From Pontibacter sp. HSC-36F09 (lineage in GTDB: Bacteria > Bacteroidota > Bacteroidia > Cytophagales > Hymenobacteraceae): a stretch of DNA of 64,000 nucleotides. A program made the position numbers and the translations under genes. Numbering within the stretch: position 1 is the stretch's first letter; each line of letters opens with the position of its first letter. Shown piece by piece: positions 7,609-15,456 of the stretch. The notes beneath the pieces were generated by a model. The model did not search any database and was not told where the DNA came from. It saw nothing but the letters and a program-made list of their open reading frames with translations. The stretch spans positions 1 to 64,000 of the forward strand of contig NZ_JALKAA010000004.1 in NCBI RefSeq assembly GCF_024171605.1, given 5' to 3'.

Positions 7609-8694
7609 ATGAGTAGCCCTTATTTCATGCTGAAGGTCGTGGAAATAACCCGCGAAACATCAGATGCGATTACGATTCACTTAGAACATCCCGATAAAAA
7701 ACCGATTCCATTCAAGGCAGGTCAATTCCTGACACTTATCCTTCTGATAGACGGAAAGAAAGTCCGCCGTTCTTATTCACTGTGTTGCGCCCCGAACGAG
7801 GGCAGTAGACTTTCAGTAACTGTTAAACGTGTAGAAGGTGGTCTGGTTTCCAATTATTTGCTTGATAATCTGAAAGTTGGACAGGAAATTGAGGTAATGG
7901 AGCCGCTCGGTAATTTTAATCTCGTGCCGGAGGCGGACAAGAGCCGTCATATCATCCTTTTCGGGGCCGGTAGCGGCATTACGCCCCTGATGTCGATGCT
8001 CAGAGCAGCCCTGCGAGAGGAGCCCAACACAAAGGTGACCTTGCTGTACGGCAACCGCGACGAAGACTCCGTTATCTTCAAGCAGCAGCTACAGGAGCTG
8101 CAGGATGCCAACCCGGAGCGCCTACGTGTGGAGTATATTTACAGCCAGCCCAAGCAGTCCTGCGACTACCGCGGCCGAATGAACCAAAGCGTGATCCTGA
8201 AGATCCTCGAGCGTCGGCAACTGTCCAAAACGACTGATGCGCTGTATTACATGTGCGGCCCTGATGGGATGATGGAGGAGGTGCGCAAGGCCCTGAATGT
8301 GCTCCACGTGCCTGCTGACCGCATTTTCCGGGAAAGTTTTGTGAGCAACAAGCTGGTGGAGCAACAGGAGCAGGAGCACCACGGCGACGTGTCTTCCTCG
8401 GATGATGATGGCGAGATTACGACCCAAACTGTGACCATTATTTACGAGGGAGCCGAGTACACCGTGACAGTGGAGCCGGACCAGACCATACTGGAAGCTG
8501 CCCTGGACCAGGACGTGGACCTGCCATACTCCTGCCAGGCTGGACTGTGTACTGCCTGCCGCGGCAAGTGCCTGAGCGGAAAAGTGCATCTGGATGAACG
8601 CGAAGGGCTGTCAGATGCCGAGCTAGACGAAGGGTACGTACTCAACTGTGTGGGCCATCCGTTAACCTCCAATGTGGTCATCGAAATAGGATAG
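7609..8694 (+). CDS. paaE: 1,2-phenylacetyl-CoA epoxidase reductase subunit
   Basis: Supplies electrons from NAD(P)H through FAD and a 2Fe-2S centre to the PaaAC di-iron oxygenase. The 361-residue protein has an FAD-binding barrel with RRSYSL (about 54-59), a ferredoxin-reductase NAD(P) domain with LFGAGSGITPLMSML (about 117-131) and MCGPDGMM, and a C-terminal plant-type ferredoxin domain with PYSCQAGLCTACRGKC and a late Cys in LNCVGHP. An acidic linker with EQQEQEHHGD and SSSDDDGE joins the reductase and ferredoxin parts. Unlike the classic paaABCDE operon, it sits about 3.6 kb from paaD on the opposite strand, so it must have its own promoter. Confidence 0.93.
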   Translation: MSSPYFMLKVVEITRETSDAITIHLEHPDKKPIPFKAGQFLTLILLIDGKKVRRSYSLCCAPNEGSRLSVTVKRVEGGLVSNYLLDNLKVGQEIEVMEPLGNFNLVPEADKSRHIILFGAGSGITPLMSMLRAALREEPNTKVTLLYGNRDEDSVIFKQQLQELQDANPERLRVEYIYSQPKQSCDYRGRMNQSVILKILERRQLSKTTDALYYMCGPDGMMEEVRKALNVLHVPADRIFRESFVSNKLVEQQEQEHHGDVSSSDDDGEITTQTVTIIYEGAEYTVTVEPDQTILEAALDQDVDLPYSCQAGLCTACRGKCLSGKVHLDEREGLSDAELDEGYVLNCVGHPLTSNVVIEIG

Positions 8695-8718
8695 AAAATA
8701 TTTGTTATAAATCAGTTT

Positions 8719-8758
8719 AGCTGCACTATATTTTACATATATAGTGCAGCTTTTTTTT
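8719..8758 (+). terminator. Rho-independent terminator of paaE
   Basis: A 13-bp perfect stem starting AGCTGCACTATAT, a short AT-rich loop, and a run of eight T at 8751-8758. An open frame that begins at 8757 would start inside it, which argues for the later start of the next gene. Confidence 0.93.
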
Positions 8759-8807
8759 GCACTTTCAGGAGAAGTGTCTATATTACCTCTTCTTTACAGA
8801 ACCATCT

Positions 8808-10538
8808 ATGAGTAAAACAGAAGCTATGATACAAGTACCCGAACGAAAGAAGCGGGTTTACCTGTCCGAAGACTTTAAAATAGATAATTGGGAAACCATA
8901 CAGCCATATTTTGAAGAACTGAAAAGCCGTGCCATCAACTCGGTGGAAGAGCTGGAGAAGTGGATGAAGGACCGCAGCGAGCTTGAGAGCGTGCTCTCCG
9001 AAGACCTGGGCTGGCGCTACATCCGCATGACCTGCGACACCCAGAACGAGGACATCACAAAGGCTTTCCAGTATTTCGTATCAGAGATAGAGCCCCAAAT
9101 AGCCCCTTACGACCACGAGCTCAACCTGAAGTTGATGCACTCGCCTTATGTGAACGGGCTTGATAAAGACAATTACCGCATCTACCTGCGCGGTGTGGAG
9201 CGTGCGCTGGAGATTTTCCGTGAAGAGAACATTCCGCTCAATACCGAAATCAGCACCAAACAGCAACAGTACGCCGCCATAACAGGGGCCATGACCGTGA
9301 CGCTGGACGGGGAGGAAATGACCCTGCAGCGCGCCGCCGACCGCCTGAAGCGCAATGAGCGTGCCGTGCGTGAAGATGCATGGCGTGCCATACAGGAGCG
9401 CCGCACGCAGGACCGTCAGAAACTCGACGACCTATTCGACGAACTGTTGAAGCTCCGCACGCAGGTGGCTAAAAACGCCGACTTCGATAACTTCCGGGAC
9501 TACATGTTCGCTGCCATGGGCCGCTTCGACTATACCCCGCAGGATTGCTTTGATTTCCACCAGTCCATCGAGGAGACCATTGTGCCTTTGCTGACAGGTA
9601 TAGACCACGAACGCAAAGAGAAGCTAGGTATAGCCGACCTGCGCCCGTGGGACCTCGACGTGGACCCGAGCGGAAAAGCCCCGTTGGAGCCGTTCCATTC
9701 AGGTGAAGAACTTTTGGAGAAGACCATACAGGTATTCTATAACCTTGACACATACCTGGGTGACTGCCTGGCCACCATGCGTGAAATGGGGCACCTGGAT
9801 CTGGAGTCGAGAAAGGGGAAGGCCCCGGGCGGGTATAACTATCCGCTGGACGAGATTGGAGTTCCGTTTATTTTCATGAACGCCACTTCGAGTCTGCGCG
9901 ACGTGATTACGATGCTGCACGAAGGCGGCCATGCGGTGCATTCTTTCCTGACGCGTGATCTGACGTTAAGCGCTTTTAAACATCCGCCGTCAGAGGTGGC
10001 CGAGCTAGCTTCTATGTCCATGGAGCTGATTTCAATGGACTACTGGGACACCTTCTTCAGCGACGAAGACGAGTTGCGCCGAGCCAAGCGCACGCACCTG
10101 GAGAGCGTACTCGAGACCTTCCCGTGGGTAGCTACCGTGGATAAGTTTCAGCACTGGCTATATGAACACCCTGAACACAAACAGGAAGAACGCCATCAGG
10201 AGTGGCTCAATATTTTCGGGCGTTTCAATCACCTGGAGGTGAACTGGAGCGGGCTCGAGAAGTATAAGCCGTTCATCTGGCAAAAGCAGCTACACATCTA
10301 CGAGGTGCCTTTCTACTATGTAGAATATGCCATGGCGCAATTAGGAGCGATAGCCGTGTGGAAGAACTACAAAGAAAATCCTTCGGAGGGATTGGCTGCT
10401 TACAAGCGCGCCCTCAGCCTGGGCTATACCGTCACGATCGGCGAAGTGTATGAAGCTGCGGGCATCAAATTCGATTTCAGCACCGCGTATATCAAGAGTC
10501 TGGTGGACTTTGTGAAAGGCGAAATGGCCAATATATAA
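8808..10538 (+). CDS. pepF: M3 family oligoendopeptidase F
   Basis: A 576-residue cytoplasmic zinc peptidase that cuts short oligopeptides. The zinc motif is MLHEGGHAVHSF, with His371, Glu372 and His375 on my numbering, and a downstream Glu in ELASMSMELISMD as third ligand. The length fits the PepF/M3 family (about 560-600 residues). The open frame could start at a TTG at 8757, but that lies in the paaE terminator; the ATG at 8808 (MSKTEAMIQV) is preferred. It is monocistronic between two terminators. The gene ends directly in a 16-bp palindrome made of two AGGTATA words. Confidence 0.92.
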   Translation: MSKTEAMIQVPERKKRVYLSEDFKIDNWETIQPYFEELKSRAINSVEELEKWMKDRSELESVLSEDLGWRYIRMTCDTQNEDITKAFQYFVSEIEPQIAPYDHELNLKLMHSPYVNGLDKDNYRIYLRGVERALEIFREENIPLNTEISTKQQQYAAITGAMTVTLDGEEMTLQRAADRLKRNERAVREDAWRAIQERRTQDRQKLDDLFDELLKLRTQVAKNADFDNFRDYMFAAMGRFDYTPQDCFDFHQSIEETIVPLLTGIDHERKEKLGIADLRPWDLDVDPSGKAPLEPFHSGEELLEKTIQVFYNLDTYLGDCLATMREMGHLDLESRKGKAPGGYNYPLDEIGVPFIFMNATSSLRDVITMLHEGGHAVHSFLTRDLTLSAFKHPPSEVAELASMSMELISMDYWDTFFSDEDELRRAKRTHLESVLETFPWVATVDKFQHWLYEHPEHKQEERHQEWLNIFGRFNHLEVNWSGLEKYKPFIWQKQLHIYEVPFYYVEYAMAQLGAIAVWKNYKENPSEGLAAYKRALSLGYTVTIGEVYEAAGIKFDFSTAYIKSLVDFVKGEMANI

Positions 10539-10553
10539 GGTATAGCTATACCT
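10538..10553. repeat. 16-bp perfect palindrome of two AGGTATA words
   Basis: AGGTATAGCTATACCT is its own reverse complement and begins on the last base of the pepF stop codon. It lies about 10 bp before the terminator hairpin of that gene. Confidence 0.9.
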
Positions 10554-10562
10554 GATCACAAG

Positions 10563-10600
10563 GCCCCGCCGTTACCCGAGAGGTAGCGGCGGGGCTTTTG
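10563..10600 (+). terminator. Rho-independent terminator of pepF
   Basis: GC-rich stem GCCCCGCCGTTAC / GTAGCGGCGGGGC (13 bp with one G-U pair), six-nt loop, followed by TTTTG. Confidence 0.9.
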
Positions 10601-10727
10601 TATACATACTCGGTTATTGGCAGCGGTTTGGCAGGTATAGCTTCCTGCCCGTTTCGATTTTTGGAACCTCGGCTACCAGTACCAGGAACTTTATCGTAGA
10701 GATTCCTATACCTGTTCACGAAGAAAA

Positions 10728-11852
10728 ATGAACCTGCTCAATCGCTTGCTTCTCGTCGGGATTCTCTTGCTGTGCATCGCTACAGCCTGTTCCACCGCGC
10801 CAACTTCCGTTTCGCAATCGGATGCGCCTCTGTCGAATGCCGAGGTAGCGCGGGCAGCCGTGGGTACGTGGATTGGTACCATCCCCTGTGCCGATTGCCC
10901 GGGCATACGCTATACCCTGGATATTAACCCGGACAGCAGTTACCGCGAGCGTATGGTGTACCAGGGCCGAAGCGCGACGCCTTTTGTGCAGTCGGGTACT
11001 TGGGGTGTAGGCAATGGCAGGGTGCAGCTGAACAAACAAGGCACAGGTAACAACCAGTTTGCCCTGGACGGCGAAGCGTTGGTGATGCTCGATGGCGACG
11101 GAAACCAGATTGAATCCCCTCTTGCCGATGCCTATCGTCTTCGTCGGAGGAGCCCCGATGAACCGGAGGACAACCCAAGCCTGTGGCGCGAGAAGTACGA
11201 ACGCGGTATCGACTTTGCCGCTGCTGGCAATGAGCCGTTCTGGTCGCTGGAAATTGACCTGGAAAAAATGATTGAGTTCCGGCTGCTGGACGAAGAAGAT
11301 GGCAGCGTGCTGACGCCTATACCTGTCGCTGAGAAGCCTGAGACAGGGGAGGGGACGATCTACAGAGTTCAGACCGTTTCGGGAAACCTGGAAATCCGGT
11401 TGATGAAAGAGAACTGCGTCAACACCATGTCTGGCCGTGAGTTTCCTTATACTGTAACAGTGTTGAAAAACGATATGGAATACAAAGGCTGCGGCATGTA
11501 CCTCCGCGACTCCCGCTTAAACGGCACCTGGAATCTGGTTGAGTTGGAAGGGAAAGCTATTAAGACCAAAGATGCTGAACAAAATCAACCTTCCTTGAAC
11601 ATAAATTTAGATGAAGGCAGGGTTTCTGGAAGAGCAGGCTGCAACAGAATAACGGGCACGCTTGAGCCAATCGGTGATAAAATCAATTTCGGTCCCATCG
11701 CCGCAACCAGAATGGCTTGTCCGGATATGGAGTTGGAGAGCCAGTTTTTGCGGGTGTTGAATGACGCGGAGTTGAGGTATAGCGTAAGTGAAGAAAGTTT
11801 GGAATTGTTGTTGGGCGGGAAGACAGTTGCTGTTTTTGCGAGGGGAGCGTAA
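10728..11852 (+). CDS. NlpE/META-domain lipoprotein
   Basis: A 374-residue envelope lipoprotein. A lipoprotein signal is visible, with lipobox-like IATACS near residue 20. Then come an NlpE N-terminal-like domain (about 45-140; GTWIGTIPCADCPGI carries its CxxC), a middle domain with GNEPFWSLEID typical of the COG3650 type, and a C-terminal META domain (about 262-372; LNGTWNLVELEG, GRAGCNRITGTL, TRMACPDM). In other bacteria NlpE relays envelope and copper stress and META proteins are linked to stress or heat tolerance, so a stress role is likely but unproven. An AGGTATA word lies in the upstream region at about 10652 and another within 25 bp of the start. Confidence 0.85.
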   Translation: MNLLNRLLLVGILLLCIATACSTAPTSVSQSDAPLSNAEVARAAVGTWIGTIPCADCPGIRYTLDINPDSSYRERMVYQGRSATPFVQSGTWGVGNGRVQLNKQGTGNNQFALDGEALVMLDGDGNQIESPLADAYRLRRRSPDEPEDNPSLWREKYERGIDFAAAGNEPFWSLEIDLEKMIEFRLLDEEDGSVLTPIPVAEKPETGEGTIYRVQTVSGNLEIRLMKENCVNTMSGREFPYTVTVLKNDMEYKGCGMYLRDSRLNGTWNLVELEGKAIKTKDAEQNQPSLNINLDEGRVSGRAGCNRITGTLEPIGDKINFGPIAATRMACPDMELESQFLRVLNDAELRYSVSEESLELLLGGKTVAVFARGA

Positions 11853-11858
11853 ATGGGG

Positions 11859-11871
11859 TATACCTATACCT
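11859..11871. repeat. Overlapping AGGTATA doublet
   Basis: TATACCTATACCT: two copies of the 7-mer share one base, 6 bp after the stop of the META lipoprotein gene. A further copy follows at about 11897. Confidence 0.85.
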
Positions 11872-11908
11872 TGCTGGCGTAGCTACTGGCTTTTGCAGGT
11901 ATAGCATA

Positions 11909-12061
11909 ATGAGTTGTTTTATAGCTTCGCCTGTGCGGCGGGCACTTACTTTTTTCCTTGATGAAAAAAGTAAGCAAAAAAATCAAGACCCTCCAAACTC
12001 GCTGAACGCTCAAACAGTGGAGTGTCGTTTGGTGCACCTGGCGGATGCTATACCTTCGTAG
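11909..12061 (+). other. 50-codon ORF resembling a dispersed Bacteroidota repeat
   Basis: The 455-bp gap between the META lipoprotein and paaD contains an open frame ATG 11909 to TAG 12061 encoding a 50-residue peptide with TFFLDEKSKQKNQDPPN. From memory, near-identical FFLDEKSKQKNQ peptides recur many times in Cytophagales and other Bacteroidota genomes, where they mark a repeated DNA element rather than a normal protein family. No obvious ribosome binding site is seen. I treat it as a repeat-derived ORF. The rest of the gap holds AGGTATA words at about 11859, 11865, 11897, 12050 and 12083. Confidence 0.5.
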
Positions 12062-12143
12062 TGAGCGTGCAAGTTACCTTTGTTATACCTACCAGTGGTT
12101 TGTGACAGTAACTACAACGTCTTATACTTATAAATCGACACCG

Positions 12144-12184
12144 GCGGGAAACCCCCCCTTTGAAGGGGGTAGGGGGATGTTAAT
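12144..12184. repeat. C/G-run repeat fragment
   Basis: CCCCCCCTTTGAAGGGGG followed by TAGGGGGATGT. The CCCCCTTTGAAGGGGG part is a near-palindrome able to form a hairpin. I recall similar CCCCCTTCAAAGGGGG-type sequences scattered between genes in Bacteroidota; that recurrence cannot be checked here. Confidence 0.45.
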
Positions 12185-12255
12185 CGTGCACAGGAATCCT
12201 GAAAATCCGTGAGGGTAGGGGCCCTCTTAAATCCTCAATATCCTGATTCAAACAA

Positions 12256-12287
12256 AAAATCGCCCGTTGTTTCCAACAGGCGATTTT
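12256..12287 (-). terminator. Terminator of the paaABCD operon
   Basis: Stem AAAATCGCCcGTTG / CAACaGGCGATTTT with one mismatch and a 4-nt loop. On the minus strand it is followed by TTTTTTGTTTG, 20 bp after the paaD stop. Confidence 0.85.
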
Positions 12288-12307
12288 CTGTTTCTTTCTC
12301 AATGTAA

Positions 12308-12793
12308 TTACAACGGCTTGAACTGCTCAAACATCTGCCGGCAATCGTTGCAGTAGTGCATGGAGCGGCATAATGTTGAGCCGAAAGGTGTGCGCAAATC
12401 TGTGTTTTCGCTGTCGCAGTAGGGGCATTTTACATGTTCCAGGATGTCCAGATCGAGAATCAAATCATACTTTGGGGGCGGTGCCAAACCGAATTCCTTT
12501 AGGTGCTGACGCCCTTTCTCCGAAAGCTTGTTACTGTCCCAGGGCTGGTCAAAAGACATAATCACGGTATGGTTGGTAATGCCATACTTATCCAGGGTGC
12601 GCTCCACGTCCTTTTTCATGTAGTCCATGGCAGGACAACCGGCAAAAGTCGGCGTCATGTTCACCGTCACGTGGCCTTCGTCAGAAATAGTCACAACCGT
12701 GATTACTCCCAAATCCACCAGTGACAACACCGGTATTTCAGGGTCTTTCACCTCCTCCAATAGGGTCAATATATTTTCTTTCGTCAGTTCCAT
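12308..12793 (-). CDS. paaD: 1,2-phenylacetyl-CoA epoxidase subunit PaaD
   Basis: A 161-residue MIP18/DUF59-type protein. PaaD is needed for epoxidase activity and is thought to help assemble the Fe-S cluster of PaaE. Seen: VKDPEIPVLSLVDLGVI near the N-terminus, the Cys motif TPTFAGCPAMDYMK near residue 50, and a C-terminal zinc-ribbon-like part with CPYCDSENT and HYCNDCRQMF. This C-terminal CxxC pair separates PaaD from general SufT-type proteins. It is the last gene of the operon, separated from paaC by 96 bp of AT-rich repeated words. Confidence 0.93.
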   Translation of the reverse strand: MELTKENILTLLEEVKDPEIPVLSLVDLGVITVVTISDEGHVTVNMTPTFAGCPAMDYMKKDVERTLDKYGITNHTVIMSFDQPWDSNKLSEKGRQHLKEFGLAPPPKYDLILDLDILEHVKCPYCDSENTDLRTPFGSTLCRSMHYCNDCRQMFEQFKPL

Positions 12794-12889
12794 GATTATT
12801 ATTTGACAAAGGATATTTTGACAAAAGACAAATGACTTTACTTTAATGCAATACCGCTTTTGTCAAATAGTCTTTAGTCCTAAAACCAA
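12794..12889. repeat. Intergenic GACAAA-word repeats between paaC and paaD
   Basis: Imperfect repeated words of the form TTTGACAAA, GACAAAGGA and GACAAAAGACAAATGACTTTA. Matching words lie around crtW (about 23955-23980, 24680-24720 and 24805-24835). They look like a dispersed low-complexity family rather than coding sequence. Confidence 0.6.
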
Positions 12890-13645
12890 TTACCACTCCG
12901 CCGTCGGATCTATCTTAAACACTTCGGCCATCTCGTCGAGAAGCGGCTGTAAGTGCTCGGTGTGCTCGCCGTGGCGACCGCCAAACTTTGGCTCAATCGT
13001 ATGCAGATCTGGTAGCTTCAAATCAGTCTTTTCAATAACAGCCTGAATGCGCTTCAACCACTCGGCTTTCACGGCTTCCTCGCCAGCGTATACGCTAGAC
13101 TCAATTAACTCCTGCTCGAACTTCGATGGCTCAAACATACTTAATGCGTAAGGTATAGCTTCGGTCAAAGAGGACTGTAATCGCAGGATGGCTTCTTCTG
13201 TAGACGAGCCCAGGTTCTTGATCCAGGTGTTGGCGTGCAGCACGTGGTATTTCACTTCGCCTTTCAGCTTGGTGGCAACTTTGGCAATGGGTTCGTAGCT
13301 CGACTGGCTCAGCATCTCGAAACGGATGATCTCGGCGTTGTCGTAGAGGAAGTGACGGATCAAACTGAAGTCGTACTCGCCGTTTGGCAGCTCTACCAAC
13401 TGGCTGTTGTGAAATTGGTTAGCGTTGCGTGTAAAGGCAACCGTATCCGGGTCAGCTTCGCCAAGGTCCTGTAGCAAGGTATAGAACGCCAGGCTATGGC
13501 CGATTTTATCCTGCGCCATCGACGAGAAGGCAATGTCTTCTTCGAGGATGGGGCCGAAGCCGGTCCACTCGGAGTTGCGGTGGCCAAGTATCAGTTGGTC
13601 GTCGGCGAGTTTGTATAAAAGGTCTTTTATCGCGAGCTCGTTCAT
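12890..13645 (-). CDS. paaC: 1,2-phenylacetyl-CoA epoxidase structural subunit PaaC
   Basis: A 251-residue ferritin-like helical subunit that pairs with PaaA in the epoxidase; it lacks a working di-iron site in characterised enzymes and serves as scaffold. Recognisable segments are LADDQLILGHRNSEWTG, EEDIAFSSMAQDKIGHS and EVKYHVLHANTWIKNLG. Length matches the family (about 250). Its ATG overlaps the paaB stop by one base (TAATG), a sign of translational coupling. Confidence 0.94.
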   Translation of the reverse strand: MNELAIKDLLYKLADDQLILGHRNSEWTGFGPILEEDIAFSSMAQDKIGHSLAFYTLLQDLGEADPDTVAFTRNANQFHNSQLVELPNGEYDFSLIRHFLYDNAEIIRFEMLSQSSYEPIAKVATKLKGEVKYHVLHANTWIKNLGSSTEEAILRLQSSLTEAIPYALSMFEPSKFEQELIESSVYAGEEAVKAEWLKRIQAVIEKTDLKLPDLHTIEPKFGGRHGEHTEHLQPLLDEMAEVFKIDPTAEW

Positions 13646-14280
13646 TAGGAGGCAGTCGTTTTGTGTTCTTCTTTATACTTTGTGATTTTGTCCATCACTT
13701 TGTAGGCGATGGCTTCGCGGTACTTTTTCTCAGGTATAGTGGTCCACATGTCCTTGTCTTCTTCCGCTGACTGCAGCACATGCTTCGATTTCATCACCCA
13801 AACATTTACAATCGGGCCTTTCTCGCCGAATTGTTTTCGTGCTTCCTGTAGTGCTTCCTGGTAAGAAGTCGCCATTACGCGACCTACATGGGCATGCGCT
13901 TTGCCGCGTTTCTTGAGGTGAAAGAATTCGTAAGCCTCAGCTTCTTCGCTGCGCTCAGTCGGTTCTTCTACAGGCATCATGTCGTATACATTTTCCTGGT
14001 CGCCTACATAGGGTGTCACCTGAATGTGCTCAGTGCGGACAATCCAAAGGCCTACACAAGCAAAGCGGCGGCTATACTGCTCTTTTGCGAACAGGAAAGC
14101 CACGTCTTCGTTTGGCGCGTGCACCGGGCCGACATAGGTATGGGCGGCTCCGTCTTTTTTCTGATGAAAAGCCTCGTATGTTTCAAACTGGTCCAGCTCC
14201 TGCTTCGGCTCAATAGCGGGCGCCTCGCCTTCCGGCAGGTTCAGTCGGGTTACTCTCGGGTCTAATGATTTTAAGCTCAT
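13645..14280 (-). CDS. paaB: PaaB with two tandem PaaB domains
   Basis: PaaB is normally a single domain of about 95 residues needed to organise the PaaAC oxygenase. This protein is 211 residues and holds two copies: about 30-90 (FETYEAFHQKKDGAAHTYVG, then LWIVRTEHI) and about 113-200 (AYEFFHLKKRGKAHAHVG, then VWVMKSKHVL, then a C-terminal helix). Both share the pattern E-x-FHxKK-G-AH-xVG, so an internal duplication and fusion is clear from the sequence. The first 29 residues are a Pro/Glu-rich leader. The second copy keeps the longer typical C-terminus. Whether both copies bind the oxygenase is unknown. Confidence 0.88.
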   Translation of the reverse strand: MSLKSLDPRVTRLNLPEGEAPAIEPKQELDQFETYEAFHQKKDGAAHTYVGPVHAPNEDVAFLFAKEQYSRRFACVGLWIVRTEHIQVTPYVGDQENVYDMMPVEEPTERSEEAEAYEFFHLKKRGKAHAHVGRVMATSYQEALQEARKQFGEKGPIVNVWVMKSKHVLQSAEEDKDMWTTIPEKKYREAIAYKVMDKITKYKEEHKTTAS

Positions 14281-14284
14281 GCTT

Positions 14285-14389
14285 CGCTAATTATGATTCA
14301 ATAATTAGAAAATAGAAATGAAGCCAAGCCTTTCAAAGAGCGTATACTCCAAATCAATTTCTAATTCATAATTTCTAATTTGCTATTGG
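14285..14389. repeat. AT-rich self-similar words between paaA and paaB
   Basis: TAATTATGATTCAATAATTAGAAAAT and later AATTTCTAATTCATAATTTC are inverted and partly repeated versions of an AATTATGAATTAGAAATT word. They can fold into hairpins in the operon mRNA. No coding frame is seen. Confidence 0.5.
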
Positions 14390-15376
14390 CTACGCCAATG
14401 GCTTCACGTATTTTGCTTTTGGGTTGAGGAGGGCTCTGCGAACCCAGGCACCACGCTCTTCGGCGGTACGGCGCACGGCAAGTCGCTCGGCGTTGCAAGG
14501 ACCGTCCCCGTTGATTACCCGTTTGAACTCATCCCAATCCGGCTCGGTATATTCCCACTGACCGGTTTCCATGTTCTTCTTCAGTTTCGGGTCTGGCACA
14601 GTCAGGCCAAGTTCCCAGATCTTCGGCACATACATGTCGAGGAACTGCTGACGGCACTCGTCATTAGAGGCCATCTTCACTTTCCAGCGCATAAGCGTTT
14701 CGGTGTGTGTACTCATTTTGTCCGATGGACCGAAGAAGGTCATAATAGGAGGCCACCAGCGGTTAAGCGCAGCCTGAATCATTTCGCGTTGCTTGGGTGA
14801 GCCGGTTGCCATGTGCACTACAGCGTCGTGGCCATACTTCAGGTGGAAAGCTTCCTCTGCACAGATACGCTCCAGCGCACGGGAGTAAGGACCGTACGAA
14901 CCTTTGGCATTTGCCATTTGGTTTACGATCGCGCCTGCGTCAATGAGCCAGGAAATGATGTTGGAGTCTGCCCAGGTATAGGCGGGGTAGTTAAACACGT
15001 TTGAGTACTTGCTCTTGCCATTGATCAGGTCAGTCAACATTTGCTCGCGTGTTTTGCCCAGTGTTTCGGCGGCACTATATAATAACTGTGCGTGACCAAC
15101 TTCGTCCTGCACCTTGGCCATTTGGGCCATTTTACGGCGGAAGCCCGGTGCGCGGGTAATCCACGTTCCCTCCGGCAGCGCACCGATTATTTCGGAGTGC
15201 GCATGTTGCTCAATCATACGAATGAGTTGCTTGCGGTAGAGCTCAGGCATCCAGTCGTTCGGCTCAATTTTCTCGCCATGGGCGATACGCGCTTCAAACT
15301 CAGCCAGCTTTGCAGGGTCTTCAGTCTGCAGGTTGTCGAATTTGGTAGCTTCAAAAACGTTTCCTCCTCCGTACAT
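14390..15376 (-). CDS. paaA: 1,2-phenylacetyl-CoA epoxidase catalytic subunit PaaA
   Basis: The di-iron oxygenase subunit that epoxidises the ring of phenylacetyl-CoA. The 328-residue length fits. The iron-binding ferritin-like motifs are visible as [28 protein letters not shown] (ExxH) and [15 protein letters not shown] (ExxH). The start [15 protein letters not shown] at 15376 is typical. It lies 80 bp downstream of the TetR gene on the same strand, and a hairpin sits in that gap. Confidence 0.95.
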   Translation of the reverse strand: MYGGGNVFEATKFDNLQTEDPAKLAEFEARIAHGEKIEPNDWMPELYRKQLIRMIEQHAHSEIIGALPEGTWITRAPGFRRKMAQMAKVQDEVGHAQLLYSAAETLGKTREQMLTDLINGKSKYSNVFNYPAYTWADSNIISWLIDAGAIVNQMANAKGSYGPYSRALERICAEEAFHLKYGHDAVVHMATGSPKQREMIQAALNRWWPPIMTFFGPSDKMSTHTETLMRWKVKMASNDECRQQFLDMYVPKIWELGLTVPDPKLKKNMETGQWEYTEPDWDEFKRVINGDGPCNAERLAVRRTAEERGAWVRRALLNPKAKYVKPLA

Positions 15377-15408
15377 AATATTTTCAGTTTTAAGGTTTAG
15401 TAAAAAGT

Positions 15409-15436
15409 GCCGGACTGTTAAGGTGGTCAGTCCGGC
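15409..15436 (-). terminator. Hairpin between the TetR gene and paaA
   Basis: A perfect 9-bp stem GCCGGACTG / CAGTCCGGC with a 10-nt loop. On the minus strand it is followed by ACTTTTTAC, so it could end or attenuate tetR transcription before paaA. I see no perfect TAnnTTTG promoter after it, so partial read-through is the simplest view. Confidence 0.6.
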
Positions 15437-15456
15437 TAAGGTTAGGTATAGGTAAA

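Noticed and set aside
8757-8807. Upstream TTG start for pepF
   Set aside because: It lies within the T run of the paaE terminator.
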